Shown here piece by piece: positions 16,443 to 25,500 of a DNA stretch of 64,000 bases. The notes below the pieces were generated by a model that searched no databases, was not told the DNA's origin, and saw only the letters and a list, made by a program, of their open reading frames with translations. A program made the translations under genes and the position numbers. The stretch's first letter is position 1. Every line of letters starts with the position of its first letter. The DNA is taken from contig NZ_FMYH01000004.1 of NCBI RefSeq assembly GCF_900096585.1, positions 283,248 to 347,247 on the forward strand. The letters are read 5' to 3'. The DNA comes from Sanguibacter gelidistatuariae. GTDB taxonomy: Bacteria; Actinomycetota; Actinomycetes; Actinomycetales; Cellulomonadaceae.

Positions 16443-17455
16443 CGCGTCCTCCGGTTGTTTGAGTTGCGGGACTTGCTCTTCTTGACCTTGATGTCACCGG
16501 AGGTGGCGATCCTCGTCGTGATGAGGAAGTTGATCAGCCCGATGATGACGATGATGAGGAAAAGGAGGAGCGCGACGGCTGAGGCTCGTCCGAAGCTCTT
16601 CTGGTTGCCCCAGCCGAGCTCGTAGAGGTACATCGTCACGGTCATCCACTGCCGGCTCGCACCGCCGTCGCCGCCGGAGCTGAACATGCGCGGCTCGTCG
16701 AAGATCTGCAGTCCACCGATCGTGGACGTGATGATCACGAAGATGAGGGTGGGACGCAACTGCGGGATGGTGATCGAGAAGAACTGGCGCAGGCGACCGG
16801 CGCCGTCAAGAATTGCGGCCTCGTAGAGGTCGCGGGGGATGGCCTGCATCGCGGCGAGGAAGATCAGGGTGTTGTACCCGGTCCAGCGGAAGTTGACCAT
16901 CGTGGAGATCGCGAAGTGGCTGGGCAGGATGTCGACGTGCCAGCGGACCGGATCGAGGCCGATGTGGGTGAGGACGGCGTTGATGAGGCCGGACTCGTCC
17001 GCGAAGAGCTTGCCGAAGATGAGTCCGACGGCCACCGGGGCCACGACGTAGGGCAGCAGCACGCCCATCCGCCAGAAGGTCTTGGCACGGAGGTTCGCTG
17101 AGAGCACCGCGGCCAGGATGATCGCCATGACGACCTGCGGCACGGAGGAGAGCAGGAAGATCGAGAAGGTGTTGCGCAGCGCCTTCCAGAAGCTCGGCGA
17201 GTGGAGGACCGCGTCGAAGTTGTCGAAGCCGACGAACGCGCGCTTGCCGGCGATCAGGTGCCAGTCGAAGAGCGAGACGTAGCCGGTGTAGATCAGGGGG
17301 AAGAGCCCAGTGATCGCGAAGAGGATGAAGAACGGTGAGATGTAGAGGTACGGCGAGAGCTTTACATCCCACCTGCCAACTTTCTGGCTGAAGGCGATCC
17401 GTCGAGGGATTCGGTCTTCATCGCTTGATGGCTTTGGTGGGGACAGGACGGCCAT
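16439..17455 (-). CDS. cebF: Sugar ABC transporter permease, MalF/CebF type
   Basis: The protein has 338 residues from the ATG preceded by GAAGGA. Six membrane helices are expected, beginning at LSPYLYISPFFILFAITGLF. The EAA loop is YEAAILDGAGRLRQFFSITIP. The C-terminus is very basic (TRIATSGDIKVKKSKSRN). It pairs with the MalG-type permease to form the membrane channel of an oligosaccharide importer. The gene follows the binding-protein gene, separated by a strong stem-loop that probably limits read-through, consistent with a lower need for permease than for binding protein. Confidence 0.87.
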   Translation of the reverse strand: MAVLSPPKPSSDEDRIPRRIAFSQKVGRWDVKLSPYLYISPFFILFAITGLFPLIYTGYVSLFDWHLIAGKRAFVGFDNFDAVLHSPSFWKALRNTFSIFLLSSVPQVVMAIILAAVLSANLRAKTFWRMGVLLPYVVAPVAVGLIFGKLFADESGLINAVLTHIGLDPVRWHVDILPSHFAISTMVNFRWTGYNTLIFLAAMQAIPRDLYEAAILDGAGRLRQFFSITIPQLRPTLIFVIITSTIGGLQIFDEPRMFSSGGDGGASRQWMTVTMYLYELGWGNQKSFGRASAVALLLFLIIVIIGLINFLITTRIATSGDIKVKKSKSRNSNNRRTR

Positions 17456-17517
17456 GGGGTTCCTTCGGCGATGTGCGGGCGGGCCTGCACGGGTGAGCAA
17501 GGTGGTGATGTGGACGG

Positions 17518-17558
17518 ACGGGCGCTGCCGGAAGGTTGTGCCTTCCGGCAGCGCCCGT
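17518..17558 (-). promoter_or_regulatory. Intra-operon stem-loop between binding-protein and permease genes
   Basis: A perfect 18-bp stem closes a 5-base loop (TTGTG). It lies 40 bases after the binding-protein stop and 62 bases before the permease start. No U-tract follows. The likely function is partial termination and 3'-end stabilisation of the first cistron. Confidence 0.75.
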
Positions 17559-17598
17559 CGTTGTCATCCGGGCGGTGTCAGCCGACCCGTTGCGTTTC

Positions 17599-18915
17599 TC
17601 AGAAGCCGAGCTCGCCGAAGTTGGTCAGCGCCAGGTTCCAAGAGTCGTCGGCCTTGCCGCCGTCGATGTCCACGCGGTTGAGGGCATCCATGACAATCTG
17701 CTGGATCGCGAAGTAGTTCAGGCCCTTGAACGGCGGGGTCGCGCTGATCTGGTTGGCGCGGTTGGAGAAGATCTGGCCGACAGGAGCGTCAGCGAAGAAC
17801 TCGTTCGTGGCGTCCTTGACCTGCGGAAGAGCCTGAGCCTCGATCTGGCTGGGGAAGGTGCCGGCGGAGGCGAAGGCCTTGGCCTGCTGCTCCGGGGCGG
17901 TCAGCCAGGTCGCGAGCTTGGCGGCCTCGGCGGTGTTCTTGCCGGTCGAGGGGACCGTGAGGAATGATCCGCCCCAGTTGCCACCGCCGCCGGGGAAGAC
18001 GTCAGCAACGTTCCATCCGTCAACGCCGTCGGCGTTGCCCGAGATGACCGAGGTCATCCACGGCGGGCACGGCATCGTGGCGAAGGCGTTGCTCTGGAAG
18101 CCTGCGGCCCAGTCGTCGCCCCACATGCCGAGGCGGGCGGACAGGTCGACCGACTCCGTGAGGATGGTGTCGTACATGCCCTTGATGACGGTGTTCGAAG
18201 CGAGGTCCGTGGGCTCACCCGTGGACGCGTTCTCATACGCTGCGGGGAGCTGGCCGATCTGGCTCTGCATGATGGCGACCGCGGAGTCGAACCAGGCCGA
18301 GTCAGAGTTGGCGACGAACTGGTGGCCGACCTCGAAGTACTTCTCCCAGGTGGCGTCCTTACCGCCGAGCAGCTCGGCGACCCCCTCGCGGTCGGAAGGC
18401 AGGCCAGCAGCCTCGAAGAGGTCTGCGCGGTAGCAGATGGCCTCCGGGCCGATGTCCGTGCCGAGGCCGATGAGCTTGCCGTCGGCGGTACCCTGGGCTT
18501 CCTTCCACGGCACGTAGCGGCCCGTGACGTCGGGGCCCGCGAGGTCTTCGAAGCTGTCGGCGATCTCGGAGAGCTCAGGCATCCAGTCGACCTCGATGGC
18601 CTCGACGTCGGCCAGTCCGTCGCCGCCAGCCGCGAGGCGCGTGGTGAGGTTCGTGCGAGCGTCGCCGGACAGTGCCGCGACGGTCTGTTCGACCTTGATG
18701 CCGGGGTTGGCGTCCTCGTACTCCTTCAGGAGCTCGGGGGTGTAGCCGAACTGGTTAAAGGTCGCGACCGTCAGCGTGATGTTGCCGTCGGCCCCCTTCG
18801 ACGCCTCGGGCGTTTTCTCGGTGCCGTCGCTCGAGCAGGCAGAGAGGGTCAGTGCGAAGATCGACGCGCCGGCTACAACGGTTGCCATGCGGCGGGTACG
18901 GATGATGCTGGTCAT
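17599..18915 (-). CDS. cebE: Sugar-binding lipoprotein of ABC importer, CebE-like
   Basis: The protein has 438 residues. It has a lipoprotein signal: MTSIIRTRR, a hydrophobic stretch, and the lipobox LSAC with C27 as the lipidated Cys. The mature part has the family-1 solute-binding pattern, and IGLGTDIGPEAICYRADLFE and PEQQAKAF are strongly reminiscent of Streptomyces CebE, the cellobiose/cellotriose binder. It is first in the operon with two permeases, and AAAGGAG precedes the ATG. Tandem CebR-type operators sit upstream. The substrate is inferred as a cello-oligosaccharide or other beta-glucoside; this was not tested. Confidence 0.87.
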   Translation of the reverse strand: MTSIIRTRRMATVVAGASIFALTLSACSSDGTEKTPEASKGADGNITLTVATFNQFGYTPELLKEYEDANPGIKVEQTVAALSGDARTNLTTRLAAGGDGLADVEAIEVDWMPELSEIADSFEDLAGPDVTGRYVPWKEAQGTADGKLIGLGTDIGPEAICYRADLFEAAGLPSDREGVAELLGGKDATWEKYFEVGHQFVANSDSAWFDSAVAIMQSQIGQLPAAYENASTGEPTDLASNTVIKGMYDTILTESVDLSARLGMWGDDWAAGFQSNAFATMPCPPWMTSVISGNADGVDGWNVADVFPGGGGNWGGSFLTVPSTGKNTAEAAKLATWLTAPEQQAKAFASAGTFPSQIEAQALPQVKDATNEFFADAPVGQIFSNRANQISATPPFKGLNYFAIQQIVMDALNRVDIDGGKADDSWNLALTNFGELGF

Positions 18916-19033
18916 TCGAGGACTCCTTTGTCGACGTGCGGCTTCTGCGCCGTTCGTGTCTGTCGTGAGGATCTCGAGCCATCTCGTGGGAGGTGCTCGT
19001 CAATACGTGCGTGGTCACACTCTCCCAGATATC

Positions 19034-19047
19034 TGGAAGCGCTCCCA
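19034..19047. promoter_or_regulatory. CebR-type operator O2
   Basis: TGGAAGCGCTCCCA is one base from the palindrome TGGGAGCGCTCCCA bound by Streptomyces CebR. It lies downstream of the predicted -10 of the sugar-importer promoter, at or just beyond the expected start of transcription. Confidence 0.8.
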
Positions 19048-19061
19048 TGCGCCATTAACGA

Positions 19062-19089
19062 TCTTGGTGGGAGCGGTTCCACCTGTCAA
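19062..19089 (-). promoter_or_regulatory. Promoter of the sugar-importer operon
   Basis: On the minus strand TTGACA (19084-19089) is a perfect -35. A 17-base spacer follows, then CAAGAT as -10. Operator O1 fills most of the spacer, so bound repressor would block RNA polymerase. The 5' leader to the ATG at 18915 is about 140 bases. Confidence 0.6.
19068..19081. promoter_or_regulatory. CebR-type operator O1
   Basis: TGGGAGCGGTTCCA is a near-palindrome of the CebR class, located between the -35 and -10 elements. It is 34 bases centre to centre from O2, about three helical turns, so two repressor dimers would be on the same DNA face. Confidence 0.8.
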
Positions 19090-19218
19090 GCAAGCCTGAT
19101 CTGTCGAAGGGTGTTCGTGGGGGCGTCATTTGCATAACTGCAGGTCAGGGCGTTGTGCGCTGGGAGCCGTATGCGAAATCGTTACGTTGGGCCCGGTGCC
19201 CGGGGAGCGGAAGCCGGT

Positions 19219-19731
19219 TCAGGACGGTTCTTGACCCGCCAGCCACACCGTTGCGTAGGCGGCTTCCTGGGTCAGTGCGCTGCGGATCGCTTCCGTGGCG
19301 GCCGCCTCGATGCTCGCCCCGAAGATCGGGATCGGGGACTTGACCTCGCCCGTGTAGGTCATGCGTGATCCATCCGCGGTGGGGACCAGGAGGATCGATC
19401 CGGTCAGTCGGACGGGGGCCCCGGTGATCTCGACCGACACCGTGCCGTGGCGTTGGCCCTGGGGGCCGTCCATCGGTTCGGCCCATGCCTCGGTCTGGCG
19501 GATCTCGAGCTCGTTGCCCACGAATGAGCGCACCTGAGGCGGGATCTGGTCGCTCGCGATGGTGCGGCGCACCGACGACGTGAAGCTGCCGTCGGGACCG
19601 GGTGTCACATCGACCTGGACCACGCGGGAGCCGACGTGCTCGGCCTTGAGCCGGATGAACTCGACGTCATTGACCAGCCGCACGACTGCGTCCGTCGGTA
19701 CGGGAAATTGAAGGTCAATGCTCGCGCGCAT
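19219..19731 (-). CDS. DUF2505 domain protein (SRPBCC-like lipid/ligand-binding fold)
   Basis: The protein has 170 residues from the ATG at 19731, with AAGGAG upstream. It reads MRASIDLQFPVPTDAVVRLVNDVEF, then RRTIASDQIPPQVRSFVG, and ends in an Ala-rich helix (IEAAATEAIRSAL). This is the actinobacterial DUF2505 family, which resembles START/SRPBCC helix-grip proteins. No catalytic residues can be named and the function is unknown. The gene diverges from pdtaS, with only 82 bases between the two starts. Confidence 0.8.
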   Translation of the reverse strand: MRASIDLQFPVPTDAVVRLVNDVEFIRLKAEHVGSRVVQVDVTPGPDGSFTSSVRRTIASDQIPPQVRSFVGNELEIRQTEAWAEPMDGPQGQRHGTVSVEITGAPVRLTGSILLVPTADGSRMTYTGEVKSPIPIFGASIEAAATEAIRSALTQEAAYATVWLAGQEPS

Positions 19732-19801
19732 CGTGGAAGTCTCCTTGGCGGGTGTCAGGTGTCCTGAGCCTACCGAACACGGTCTCTTCGCGTCGTCCGC
19801 G

Positions 19802-19807
19802 TAGGCT
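19802..19807 (+). promoter_or_regulatory. -10 element of leaderless pdtaS transcript
   Basis: TAGGCT lies 6 bases before the GTG at 19814. No Shine-Dalgarno sequence fits this start. This is the spacing expected if transcription begins at or near the start codon. Confidence 0.45.
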
Positions 19808-19813
19808 TCGTCT

Positions 19814-21280
19814 GTGTCGACCATGAGCAACCTTGTGTCCAAGTACGGCCTGCTGGAACCCGCCGACGCCGAATGGCTGCACCTCCTCATCGGGGACTGG
19901 CAACTCATCTCCGATCTAGCCTTCGCCGACCTCGTGCTGTGGCTGCCCATGCCAGACGGCGCGTTCATCGCGGTCGCCCAGTGCCGGCCGAGCACGGGCG
20001 CGACCGTGCACTACGACGACATCGTCGGGTCCTTCGCCCCGGAGGGCCTGCTTCCTCAGCTCGAACGGGCCCTCGTGGAGGAGAGCACGCAGCGTTCCCG
20101 GGAGCCGCGCTGGTTCGGGACGTACGCGGTGCGCGAGGAGACGGTCCCGGTCGTCCGCGCCGGCCGGGCGATCGCCGTCGTCGCGCGCCAGACGAACCTG
20201 GGCAGCGGGCGCACCCCGAGCCGGCTCGAGCTCAACTATGTCGAGGCCGCCGACGACCTGATGAACATGGTCGCCACCGGCGACTTCCCTTCGCCCGACG
20301 GCGCGACCGGACCGCGGCGCGGCGCGCCCCGGGTCGGTGACGGCCTCATCAGGCTCAACTCCGAGGGCGAGGTCCTCTACGCGAGCCCGAACGCGCTGAG
20401 CTGTTTCCATCGTCTCGGTGTGATCGGCGCGCTCGTCGGCGAGTCCCTCATCGAGGTCGCGACCGCGCTCATCGAGCACAAGGCACCGGTCGACGAGTCC
20501 ATGCCGCTGGTCGTCATGGGTCGTGCGCCGTGGCGCACCGAGATCGATTCCAAGGGCGTGTGCCTGTCGATCCGCTCGGTCCCGCTCACCGAGCACGGGC
20601 GGCGCATCGGTGCGGTGCTCATGTGCCGGGACGTCTCCGAGCTGCGCCGACGTGAGCGCGAGCTCATCACCAAGGACGCGACGATCCGGGAGATCCACCA
20701 CCGGGTGAAGAACAACCTGCAGACGGTTGCCGCACTGCTGCGCCTCCAGGCGCGACGGATGACGGTGCCCGAGGCCAAGGAGGCGCTCGAGGAGGCGATG
20801 CGGCGGGTCGCCACGATCGCACTGGTGCACGACAGCCTGTCCCAGACCCTCGACGAAGAGGTCGAGTTCGACACGATGGTGGGACGCGCGCTGCGCCTCG
20901 CGGCCGACGTCGCATCCGCCGGGGTAAGCGTGCGGACCGTGCAGAGCGGGTCGTTCGGCCTGGTTCCCGCCCAGGACGCCACCGCGCTGGCGCTCGTGCT
21001 GACCGAGCTGGTGACCAACGCCGTCGAGCACGGGCTGTCCAAGTCGGGCGGCGGGACAGTCGAGATTCACGCCCTGCGCGACGGCAAGCACCTGCGTGTG
21101 ACCGTGGCCGACGACGGCGTCGGCATGAGCGAGGGCAAAGGCCCCTCGGGCGGGCTGGGGACTCAGATTGTGCGGACCCTGGTGACCAACGAGCTCCAGG
21201 GCGAGATCGAGTGGGCGGCCCGCGACGCCGGCGGGACGATCGTCACTGTCTCAGTCACCCTCCGAGGCGTCACCGCCTGA
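19814..21280 (+). CDS. pdtaS: PdtaS-like cytosolic sensor histidine kinase (GAF-PAS-HisKA_2-HATPase)
   Basis: The protein has 488 residues with no membrane segment. Residues about 15-155 are GAF-like and 175-275 PAS-like (GLIRLNSEGEVLYASPNAL). The HisKA_2 box IREIHHRVKNNLQTVAALL carries the phospho-accepting His (H295, with H296 adjacent). An HATPase domain follows, with LVLTELVTNAVEHG, VADDGVGM and GGLGTQIVRTL. The architecture and the convergent whiB1 neighbour match Mycobacterium PdtaS, whose partner PdtaR is an RNA-binding ANTAR antiterminator. No pdtaR is in this window. A second possible start is the ATG at 19823. Confidence 0.9.
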   Translation: MSTMSNLVSKYGLLEPADAEWLHLLIGDWQLISDLAFADLVLWLPMPDGAFIAVAQCRPSTGATVHYDDIVGSFAPEGLLPQLERALVEESTQRSREPRWFGTYAVREETVPVVRAGRAIAVVARQTNLGSGRTPSRLELNYVEAADDLMNMVATGDFPSPDGATGPRRGAPRVGDGLIRLNSEGEVLYASPNALSCFHRLGVIGALVGESLIEVATALIEHKAPVDESMPLVVMGRAPWRTEIDSKGVCLSIRSVPLTEHGRRIGAVLMCRDVSELRRRERELITKDATIREIHHRVKNNLQTVAALLRLQARRMTVPEAKEALEEAMRRVATIALVHDSLSQTLDEEVEFDTMVGRALRLAADVASAGVSVRTVQSGSFGLVPAQDATALALVLTELVTNAVEHGLSKSGGGTVEIHALRDGKHLRVTVADDGVGMSEGKGPSGGLGTQIVRTLVTNELQGEIEWAARDAGGTIVTVSVTLRGVTA

Positions 21281-21314
21281 CACTCCCCGCCTAGCCTTCC
21301 CCGCCTAGCCCGCC

Positions 21315-21380
21315 CCGCTGAGTGCGGTCAAATGGCTGCCTGATGTCCGGTTTGGGCAGCCAAACAACCGCACTCAGCGG
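21315..21380. repeat. Family B inverted repeat, copy 2 (probable bidirectional terminator)
   Basis: A 66-bp element with 14-bp perfect ends, CCGCTGAGTGCGGT and ACCGCACTCAGCGG, and an inner GGCTGCC/GGGCAGCC pair. It lies between convergent pdtaS and whiB1 and is the same length as copy 1. Confidence 0.88.
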
Positions 21381-21426
21381 AGATGTTCGGCGTCGGGCAT
21401 GCAAGTCGAGCATGCAAGTCGAGCAT

Positions 21427-21466
21427 GCAAAAGAGCCCGGTCCCTCTCGGGGCCGGGCTCTTTTGC
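21427..21466 (-). terminator. Strong intrinsic terminator between whiB1 and pdtaS
   Basis: A perfect 14-bp inverted repeat (GCAAAAGAGCCCGG ... CCGGGCTCTTTTGC) with a 12-base loop and an A/T run on each side. It works as a rho-independent terminator in both directions. It is 29 bases past the whiB1 stop. A 13-bp direct repeat (GCATGCAAGTCGA, 21399-21424) adjoins it. Confidence 0.88.
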
Positions 21467-21495
21467 GCGCTGGGCGCGAGTTGTGCTGGGGTGCT

Positions 21496-21744
21496 TCAGC
21501 TGGCGCGGCGGGCGCGGGCGGTGCGGCGCTTGAGGGCGCGGCGCTCGTCCTCGGACAGGCCACCCCAGACGCCAGCATCCTGGCCAGACTCGATGGCCCA
21601 CTTGAGGCAGGTATCGACTACGTCGCAGCGACGGCAGACAGCCTTGGCCTCATCGATCTGAAGGATCGCCGGACCAGTGTTCCCGATCGGGAAGAACAGC
21701 TCGGGGTCTTCGTCGAGGCAGGCTGCGCGGTGACGCCAATCCAT
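21496..21744 (-). CDS. whiB1: WhiB-family [4Fe-4S] transcriptional regulator, WhiB1 type
   Basis: The protein has 82 residues. The four cluster cysteines are C9, C37, C40 and C46 (C-Xn-CxxC-X5-C), followed by the GVWGGLSEDERRALKRR turn and basic tail used to contact sigma factor and DNA. MDWRHRAACLDEDPELFFPIGN closely follows the WhiB1 N-terminus. WhiB1 is an essential NO-sensitive regulator in mycobacteria, and there too it is convergent with pdtaS. AGGAGATCCC precedes the ATG. Confidence 0.95.
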   Translation of the reverse strand: MDWRHRAACLDEDPELFFPIGNTGPAILQIDEAKAVCRRCDVVDTCLKWAIESGQDAGVWGGLSEDERRALKRRTARARRAS

Positions 21745-21872
21745 GGGATCTCCTAGGCAGGGTGGAGTCAGCCCTGTGAAGGGGATCTGGCTCAGTGGGG
21801 GGCTTGTAACTGCTGGTAACTAGTTCACACCTCAATGAGCCACGGCACAAGGGTTACGGGAAGGTTTCTATT

Positions 21873-21899
21873 GTGTGACGACTGAGTCCTTGGTCACAC
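21873..21899. promoter_or_regulatory. Inverted repeat GTGTGAC-N13-GTCACAC upstream of whiB1
   Basis: Perfect 7-bp arms lie about 130 bases before the whiB1 ATG, in an unusually AT-rich stretch for this genome (21780-21950). The half-site is like that of CRP/FNR proteins, and Mycobacterium whiB1 is controlled by CRP, but the spacing (13, not 6) is wrong for a classical CRP box. The rest of the gap 21745-22084 shows no gene. Confidence 0.4.
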
Positions 21900-22084
21900 T
21901 ATTGGTCGAACGCGACTCTGGAGTGAGTTATAAGCACGCCCCGACGCCCCGCGTCAAGGGCTGAATGGTGCCAATCTTGTGATTGTGATGAAGTTTTCAA
22001 CCGGTTGGTTCCGGGGCGTCGCGTGGCGGGTCCCCTCCGAGTGTCCTCAGCGGCATCCAGCGTCCGTTATTGTCGAAGTCATCT

Positions 22085-22555
22085 ATGGCTAGCAACGATC
22101 GCGACCCCGCCGCACCGCCCCCCGCGCCCGCCCCCGGTCGTGCGCAGACGTGGCTCGCCCGGTGGAAGCCGCTGAGCGTCTGGATCACCTCGTGCGCGCT
22201 GGCGCTCGAGGCGCTGGTGCTGGTTGTCCTGGTCGTCGTCGGGCTGATCGACCTCCTCGGCGGTTCTGACCGGGTCGTCTCCGTTGCGCTCGCCCTGGTT
22301 GTGAGTGCGGCGCTGGGGGCCTGGCTGCTGCTCGCCTGCGCCGTGGGCCTGGGTGCAGGGCGCCCGTGGGTCCGCGGGCCCACGGTCACCGTCCAGGTGC
22401 TGGCCGTCCTCGTCGGGATCAGCTTCATCCAGGGAGGCGCCGCAGTGCTCGGTGGCGTCCTCGTGGTGGTGGGTGGGGCCACCCTCGTGGGGCTCCTGAG
22501 CCCGCCGGTGTCTCACTACACGGGACGAACGACCTTCTCCTTCCACCAGGACTGA
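22085..22555 (+). CDS. Small integral membrane protein, unknown function
   Basis: The protein has 156 residues. A Pro/Ala-rich cytoplasmic N-terminus (about 25 residues) is followed by four predicted membrane helices, starting at VWITSCALALEALVLVVLVVVGLIDLL. No catalytic motif is seen. It is an actinobacterial-type hypothetical membrane protein located between whiB1 (divergent) and the large ATPase gene (convergent). A TATTGT hexamer lies 11 bases before the ATG. A TTG at 22070 could extend it by five residues. Confidence 0.7.
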   Translation: MASNDRDPAAPPPAPAPGRAQTWLARWKPLSVWITSCALALEALVLVVLVVVGLIDLLGGSDRVVSVALALVVSAALGAWLLLACAVGLGAGRPWVRGPTVTVQVLAVLVGISFIQGGAAVLGGVLVVVGGATLVGLLSPPVSHYTGRTTFSFHQD

Positions 22556-25500
22556 CTACCGAGGCCCGGTGGGCTCCGACTCGTCGATCACCTGGACGAA
22601 CGTCGACGTCGATCCGTCCACGAGGACGCCGCGTCCCGGCCGGTGCATCTCCGGCTCGACGTGCCAGCCGAGGTCAGACCCGAAGATCTCCGAGCTCCCC
22701 GGCACCCCAGGGGTGAGCACCAGGCCATAGCGAGCCGCGCGCAGGTCTGCCAGGGCGCCGCGGAAGGCACCAGCGGCCGCGACGGTCGTTGCCGAGGCAA
22801 CGAGCACGACGGCGTCCTCCGCACCGCCCTCGCTGCCCGCTCCGCCCGCTCCGCCCGCTCCGCCCGCTCCGCCGTCGGCGAGGGCGCACAGAGCATCCAG
22901 CGCCGTGGGGCACGAGAGGGAGAACGTGTCGAGGTCGTCGATGACAAGACGAAGCGGCCGGAGCGGTCGGTGCCCGGCCCGGGCCGTCAGACGCGCATGC
23001 ACGTCGTCGACGAACCGGTCGGCTGCCGCTGGTGTCAGACGGCTCAGGACCGGGACGTCTCCCAGTGCGCGAGCACGGTCGGCCAGCCGGGCATCCCGGC
23101 TGATCACCCCGAGGATCGAGTCGCCGGAACCGGAACCGGAACCGGTGCTGGGACCGTCCGCGTCGCTCGGTGCGCTCAGCAGCCGGGCGAGCACAGCGGT
23201 GCGTCCTGAACCGTGCGGACCGCAGACCAGGAAGCTATGGGAGACGCGCACCCACAGCGGGCCCGCGTCGTCTCCGCCACGACCGAGCAGCACCAGCCCG
23301 GGTGCCGGGGCAGCTGCCTCCATCGTTCGCGCCTGGAATGGCACCTCCACGATCCGAGTCCGCCGCGCAGACCGCGAAGACCACACCGATCCCGTACCTG
23401 CGCCCCCACCAACGCCCGCGTCCATCCATGGACTCGCGAGGCCGGGACCACCGAGGCCGGGACCACCGAGCCCGGGTTCCGCGAGCCCCGTGCCCGCGGC
23501 ATGCCCCACGCTCTCGGCGACGGCGACCTGGCAGAGCAGCGGCGTCGGGCCGGTGACCAGGACGGCGCGTCCAGGCCCTCCGCCCAGGCCGGCCAGCACC
23601 GAGGGGATCCCGAGGAAGGCATCCTCGTGCTTGTCCCCGCCGCAGAAGATCAACCGGTGCCGGATCAGCGCAGCGAGCGCTGACGTCGGCACGGCCGCAC
23701 CGGACAGCGCAAAGGCGATTCCGCGGGACGGCCCCTCGCGCAACACCGACAAGAACAGGTCCAGGCCCGCGCCACGGTGCAGCGAGCTCATCGCCTGGAG
23801 CAGGTCCTCGAGGCCGTCGACGACGACCACGTGCCGGATGGGTCCGCGCCCCTCGGACGCGCCCTCGTCCGCGGCCGCGGCCGCGTCCGTCGACATGAGC
23901 ACCGTCAGGAGCCTGGCCACCCGGCGCGGGTCCCATCGGTCTGCGACGGTCCCCAGGTGCGGATCGGCCGCGTCGAAGCCGGTCGTCAGGGCCGCCGACC
24001 CCAGCAGGTGCACGGTGTGCCCGGCCGCAAGCGCCGCGCGGGCAACGGTGCGCAGCGCACACGTGCGCCCCGACCCAGCGCGGCCCAGGACCAGCAGGTG
24101 CCCGTCGCCGGGAGCCCATCCGAAGGAGCGGTGCTGCTGGTCCTGCGGGTGGTCGGCGAGCCCCAGCAGGAGCACGGAGGACGGGGAACCAGCTGTGTCC
24201 AGGTCCTCCCACCGGATCCGGGTGGGCAGCGCGGGGGTCCACGGCACGCGCGGCTGGCCGATCCCTAGCTGGGCGGCCACCTGGACCGCGTGGGAGACGA
24301 GGGCGGCGACCGGGTCGGCGGCCGCGGGTCTCGCGTCCCCGGCCCGCACCTCGCCCGCGCACCTCATGAGCGAGCGAGTCACGCGGCTGCCCACGGCCAC
24401 CCCGGCCGTCCCCTCCGCCAGCCCCGCCGCCCTCGCCGCGCCCCCGGCCTCGTCCGGCGAGCACGCGTCGTCGGCCGCCCCGTCCCGCGGGGAGTGCCAC
24501 ACCCTGGGCCCCGACCGCGTCGTCAGGCCGCCCGCGAAGTAGGTCTGGAGCTCCTCCGGAGGCCCCAGGCCGCGCCGCACGACCGCCCGGCCGGGGAGGT
24601 CCGCGGGGATCCACGCGGCGTCTGGCGCGTCGATCACGTCCTGAGAGTCCGCCACCCCGGCGACCCGCAGGGCGATCCGCAGCGAGATGTTCGCACGCAT
24701 GTCCCCCGTGATCGCGCCGCTGGGTCGCTGGGTCGCGAGGACCAGGTGGATGCCGAGGGACCGCCCCTGCGCGGCGATCCGGACCAGGCCCGGGATGAAG
24801 TCGGGGTGGTCGTCGGCCATGGCGCGGAACTCGTCGACGACGATCAGCAGCCGGGGCAACGCCCCCTCTCCGCCCCGCCGCGCGCGGTAGGTCGCGAGGT
24901 CACCGGCGCCTACGCCGGCGAAGAGCCGTTCGCGCCGGCGCAGCTCGGCCCGCAGCCCGGTCAGGGCGCGCTCGGCCGCCCCTGGGTCGAGGTCGGTCAC
25001 CTGCCCGACGACGTGCGGCAGCCGCGCGCACTCCCCGAAGCTCGCCCCGCCCTTGTAATCGACGAGCGCCACGGTCAGGTCATCCGGGGAGTGGGCGAGC
25101 GCGAGGGTGAGGACGAGCGTCTGGAGCAGCTCGGACTTCCCGGAGCCGGTCGTCCCGGCCACGAGGGCGTGCGGACCGTCGCGCAACAGATCGATGGTCA
25201 CCGCCTCCCCTCCGTGCCCGACGCCGATCCGCGCCTCGAGCGTCTCGTTCGCCCGGGCGGTGCCCCCGGCCGCCCTCGCCCGGGCCGGTCCATGAGAGTT
25301 CTCACGCCACCGGCGTTCCACCTCCCAGATCCCTGGGACCTCGATGAGTGCGGCGCGGCGGGGGAGGTGAAGACCGTGGGTGCGGTCGGCGGCATTCGAT
25401 CCGGACGCCGCAGCGGTGAGAGCTGCTCCGGCGCGGCGCGGGAGATGGTTCCACCGTCCGCGCTGGCTCAGTGCCGCGACCCGGCGTGCGTACGAGTCGA

